DNA of 64,000 bases from positions 13,288,534 through 13,352,533 of the forward strand of contig CAKAKS010000004.1 of the NCBI GenBank assembly GCA_916700875.1. Direction: 5' to 3'. A program made the position numbers and the translations under genes. The notes beneath the pieces are model-generated. The model saw only the letters and a program-made list of their open reading frames with translations, was not told the DNA's origin and searched no databases. The DNA comes from Sebastes aleutianus (lineage: Eukaryota > Chordata > Actinopteri > Perciformes > Sebastidae). This document shows positions 61,681 to 64,000 of the stretch, piece after piece. Position 1 is the first letter of the stretch. The number at the start of each line of letters is the position of its first letter.

Positions 61681-64000
61681 ACCTCTGGCGCTGACAGATG
61701 AATCCAGCAGACGGATGCATCCGGGGACCGACGAGACCGCCGCCTCTCGAGAGAAACCCCCTCCTTGTATATTTAACAATTTCCCTCAAACCCGCTCGGC
61801 CTGCTAGTCAATCCTCCTATCAGCTCTTCTATCTCGACATAATTCCTCTTCCTTTTTTCTTTTCTTTTTACCCATTCAAAAAGCAGGCGCCGCCCCTCTT
61901 TGTCTGGGAAACTTAAGTTTCTTATCTCTTCACCTTCCACTCTTTATATCTCTACTCTAATCTCCCTCTGCATCTCTCTTCCCACTCCCATTTTTCCCGC
62001 GTGGCCGAACTACAAGCAGTTATCTTTTTAGATGTTATCACTAACTTTCATATAAAAAAGGTCGGATAAAAAGAATATAGCGCTCTCTGTAATTCCGTTT
62101 TTCTCATTCATCTGCTGAAGGAAGCGTCCTCTTGCAACTTGAATATTTCTTTTTTTCTTTTCGAGGATATTGCTCTGATTAGCCCTTCGTAATGATTTCA
62201 AAGTGGAGATAAATGTTTTCATTTGCTGAAGATTAAAGGATTTTCTGCATTTATATCCTCTCATTGATCAAATTAGAGCTTCCCTGGCTGTTTGCGGCGG
62301 CGGCGCGATAGATGGAGCTCTGATAGCTCTAAACACATCACATCAAAAGAGCTTCTTATCGTATAATGATATGCTCTGTAAAGATAAGACGCTGCGATGC
62401 GAGCGTCCCATGAGGGGTTGGAAAAAAACTCACGAAAGACTTCAGTTACATCACCCCCCACTGATAGGAAAAACATATGGCAAACACGATATTGCACAAA
62501 TAAACAGAAAGTACATCCCAGTGCACCTGCTTTAGTAATAGGTGCAGGCTGCTAATTTTGCCGCGACTATACATAGCGACGAGTGTCAGAGTCTCGCAGG
62601 AGGCAGTCCAGTTTTTGCTCTCACCTCGGAGGTACAAGCCGCAGCCTGAAAGGAGCAGCAGCTCCTATAAAAGAGAAATATACGAGCTGAGCGGCGCTAT
62701 CAAATGATCCTCTCATTCATGCTTCAAAGTCATTCATCTTCCAGAGAAATACAGCTGTGTGACGGCCCAGAGAGGGGAAAAAAAGTGTCTTTCTATGTGT
62801 GTGTGAGTGTGTTTAGTGACAACTCATGACTCATTTCACCCTTCAAATGGCCCTGTGGCGCTCATTGAGTCAATAAACAAAGACCAGCAAAGCCTCTCCT
62901 CTTCCTCGAGCTCTCACTTTAAAATCTCTCTTTTCCCCCTCCTGACTCATTACACCTCGTCACACACACGCTTCCTCTCGCTCGCTTAAGTAGTACAACA
63001 AACTCCAAACTTAAAGAAGTTCACAATAATCGCTTCTCCTGTTGTCACCGAAGTTTGGATCCATCTCTGTTTAACCTTTCAAACATCCTCTCTTGGCTTG
63101 ATCCCCAGTGAAAAAGAGGCTTTGGGGATTATTTAATCGTGACCCAAATATAGTATCCCTCTTCTCCCTGCTGCTGGTGGTTAAAAGACAGATTCCTCTG
63201 CTATTTGAGTGGGGTTTTTGAGGTTGTATAGCTCAGAGAAGGACAACGCTAATGTAGTGTAACAGTGCTGGAGAGTGAAGGCTGCTTTGGCTTTTCTAAT
63301 TCCCTTTGACGTGCGGACATGAAGCTGGATGTTTTACTCAGACCACAGATATTCACTCTTGGATCCGAGCGGCAGAAATAATTGCGCATCCAGGATCGCA
63401 TATCCCTGCTCCACCGTGAACTCAAATTATTTCCCAACACCTGCCCCTGTGCTGTTTCTACTGTTTAGCATGCATTGTGTGAAATTATCTCAGCTTCCCC
63501 TGCCTTGTTTTACAAGAATCTGCCCCATCAGAGAACTGCTGCGTGTGTGCGTTTTCTACACTTTTTATCACTTCATTTCCAGCTCTGTCCTCATTTTGTG
63601 TGTGCTGTGTTTTCACATCGCTTGACTCCAGCTGTGCAGCATTATAGTGCAATATTCCTCGCAGAAAATGAAGTCACACACTGCGTTTGAAATAAACGCC
63701 ACCATGCAAGCAGCAAACCCTGCAGAGCTGACCTTGACGGAAAGTCCGCTTTATCCGTAATGCAGACTTTCGTGGGGATAAACAACAGATGCTATGGGGC
63801 TGCATTGTGCATCCCGCTTGAAAGCTTCCTCACGATCTCTATGGCAACAGTTATGTGACACTTTGGCCTTTAAAAGAACAGAAGTGCAGTGGATGACAAA
63901 CTTTCATTTGGAGTTTTTTTCGTGACTGACGGTGGCACTCAAAACCCCTGCAGGGAACCTTGGAGTAGCCATAGCAACATCGCCACCATCTCACTAAATA

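Larger units (their letters stand above)
31380..64000. other. sema5a 5' UTR intron and/or upstream DNA, no gene recognised
   Basis: This 32.6-kb stretch shows no conserved protein segment on either strand. It contains microsatellites, repeat relics annotated separately, a purine-rich tract around 54340-54690 and pyrimidine-rich tracts around 61550-61680 and 61840-62000. An upstream non-coding exon and promoter of sema5a may be here, but I could not identify them: no CpG-island-like block stands out. Confidence 0.6.

Noticed and set aside
1..64000. CRISPR arrays, bacterial operons, phage or plasmid modules
   Set aside because: Nothing fits: no regularly spaced repeats with unique spacers, no dense coding, and the spliced semaphorin gene and repeat content are those of an animal genome.

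Overview
The window looks like vertebrate nuclear DNA, most likely from a ray-finned (perciform-like) fish. It is AT-rich, has no long open reading frames or operons, carries many CA/TG microsatellites, and is filled with short non-autonomous transposon relics of types I recognise from teleost genomes. The organism call is an inference from repeat content and from one recognisable gene. Every ORF longer than about 100 codons looks like chance, microsatellite or repeat sequence.

The one gene I can support is on the minus strand: the 5' part of a class 5 semaphorin, best matched to sema5a. Five coding exons run from high to low coordinates: 31310-31160 (start codon and signal peptide), 21225-21126, 18203-18158, 8441-8379 and 4703-4605. 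They have GT/AG junctions, their phases join correctly, and together they encode the first 153 residues: signal peptide plus the N-terminal part of the sema domain. The rest (remaining sema domain, PSI, thrombospondin repeats, membrane segment) must lie beyond coordinate 1. The first coding exon has an acceptor site 69 bases upstream of its ATG, so at least one non-coding 5' exon and the promoter lie further up, either between 31.4 and 64 kb or beyond the window. I could not locate them.

Layout: 1-4604 is part of intron 5; 4704-8378 intron 4; 8442-18157 intron 3; 18204-21125 intron 2; 21226-31159 intron 1; 31380-64000 is 5' UTR intron and/or upstream DNA with no recognisable exon. These stretches hold repeats: a family of about 0.5 kb in seven places, several terminal-inverted-repeat elements (some nested), a 993-bp hAT-type element with 8-bp flanking duplications, long palindromes and simple repeats.

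I found no undescribed multi-gene system. The most interesting structures are a nested transposon insertion whose unfilled counterpart is also in the window, an internal inverted duplication in one of two copies of an element, a perfect 47-bp palindrome, and a hairpin inside the signal-peptide coding sequence of sema5a next to a tiny upstream ORF. Comparisons with human SEMA5A are from memory and were not run as an alignment.
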